Positions 41,762 to 42,031 of a stretch of 42,031 nucleotides of DNA are shown here, one piece after another. The notes under the pieces were generated by a model. It made no database searches, was not told the origin of the DNA, and was given only the letters and a program-made list of their open reading frames with translations. Positions within the stretch are counted from its first letter, which is position 1. Every line of letters starts with the position of its first letter. Source of the stretch: CAZDYP01 sp964509505 (GTDB taxonomy: Bacteria > Chloroflexota > Anaerolineae > JACRMK01); the NCBI GenBank assembly GCA_964509505.1, contig CAZDYP010000018.1, forward strand, positions 1-42,031, read 5' to 3'. A program made the translations under genes and the position numbers.

Positions 41762-42031
41762 CTAAACCCAATGACGCGGTGTGGTGCGTGGAATCGGCGA
41801 CAACAAACGATACACGCTGCCCGTTATGTGTGCCAGCTCGTACGGTGTGAGCTCCGCTTCGCCTTGCCGCCCAAGCAGCACGACCTCTTCACCCAGCGAC
41901 ACAGTGGGTGCATTCGTCACATCTACCAATGTGCTGTTTGCGCTGACCGCCAACACGGGACAGCGTTGTTCACGTATCAGCACCTCACCGTCGTTACTCA
42001 GCAGCGGCGAGTAACCATCAGCCCAACCAAT
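41762..42031 (-). CDS. Alanine racemase, C-terminal part (5' end outside the window)
   Basis: About 89 residues from the edge of the window to a stop at 41762. IGWADGYSPLLSN and DGEVLIREQRCPVLAVSANSTLVDVT followed by VSLGEEVVLLGRQGEAELTPYELA match the C-terminal beta domain of Alr, which makes D-alanine for peptidoglycan. In typical Alr the segment reads VSMDQTMVDVT; here it is SANSTLVDVT, replacing the Met-Asp pair that lies at the active site, so a different amino-acid specificity is possible. The transcript ends near the palindrome at 41712-41756; the next genes form the thiamine operon. Confidence 0.85.
   Translation of the reverse strand: MGWADGYSPLLSNDGEVLIREQRCPVLAVSANSTLVDVTNAPTVSLGEEVVLLGRQGEAELTPYELAHITGSVYRLLSPIPRTTPRHWV

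Noticed and set aside
1..42031. tRNA and rRNA genes
   Set aside because: I looked through all gaps longer than about 100 bases on both strands and saw no cloverleaf or rRNA-like sequence.

Overview
The window looks like a draft scaffold from an uncultured or poorly known member of the Chloroflexota, probably Anaerolineae-like. The lineage call is an inference. It rests on Thr/Pro-rich (TPTPT) linkers in several secreted proteins, LPL(V/I)-type motifs at the ends of surface proteins, O-antigen-ligase and G5/propeller lipoprotein content, and many dispersed palindromic and heptamer repeats. Two N runs (7207-7306 and 33874-33883) are scaffold gaps. Most of the window is GC-rich. The stretch 33.0-36.6 kb is visibly more AT-rich.

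Layout. (1) 1-527: the C-terminal end of a metallophosphoesterase; then htpG on the plus strand with a strong terminator. (2) 2.8-11.7 kb, minus strand: an aldehyde dehydrogenase of the pyrroline-5-carboxylate dehydrogenase type, a membrane Ser/Thr kinase, a giant surface protein made of at least 13 Ig/PKD-like repeats, a 78-residue conserved protein and an esterase. (3) 12.0-22.9 kb, plus strand: an RraA-like protein, then a partner-switching set (STAS, two tandem cNMP-binding/PP2C phosphatases, a second STAS), a G5/propeller lipoprotein, a fusion of a glycosidase-like domain to an O-antigen-ligase-like membrane domain, a UDP-glucuronate decarboxylase-like epimerase, a candidate structured RNA and an SPFH protein. 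This suggests coupling of a signalling switch to envelope polysaccharide work. (4) 31.7-23.0 kb, minus strand, converging on (3) at a GC-rich terminator: two tandem 4-TM haem-copper-oxidase-like proteins, a large hybrid histidine kinase, a 12-TM NnrS-like protein, coaE, two GNAT-type proteins, a small membrane protein and a cell-wall amidase. (5) 31.9-36.5 kb: two secreted or cytosolic clan-A glycosidase-like proteins and a YncE-type propeller lipoprotein. (6) 41.6-36.6 kb, minus strand: a TPP riboswitch with terminator controlling thiN-thiB-thiP-thiQ, a complete thiamine uptake and pyrophosphorylation operon. (7) The 3' end of an alanine racemase at the right edge.

The most unusual signal is not a gene. 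At least ten sites carry arrays of degenerate 7-base repeats, kept in strict 7-base phase over as many as 14 units and often built as two inverted halves. They sit between genes, but also inside coding sequence: they supply the first codons of thiB and thiP, a loop of the histidine kinase and the linker of the glycosidase/ligase fusion. A second class of dispersed perfect palindromes (two related copies of an AGACCTC... element, plus others) is scattered among them. Together these form a dense population of short repeats that appear to have spread through this genome and been absorbed into proteins.
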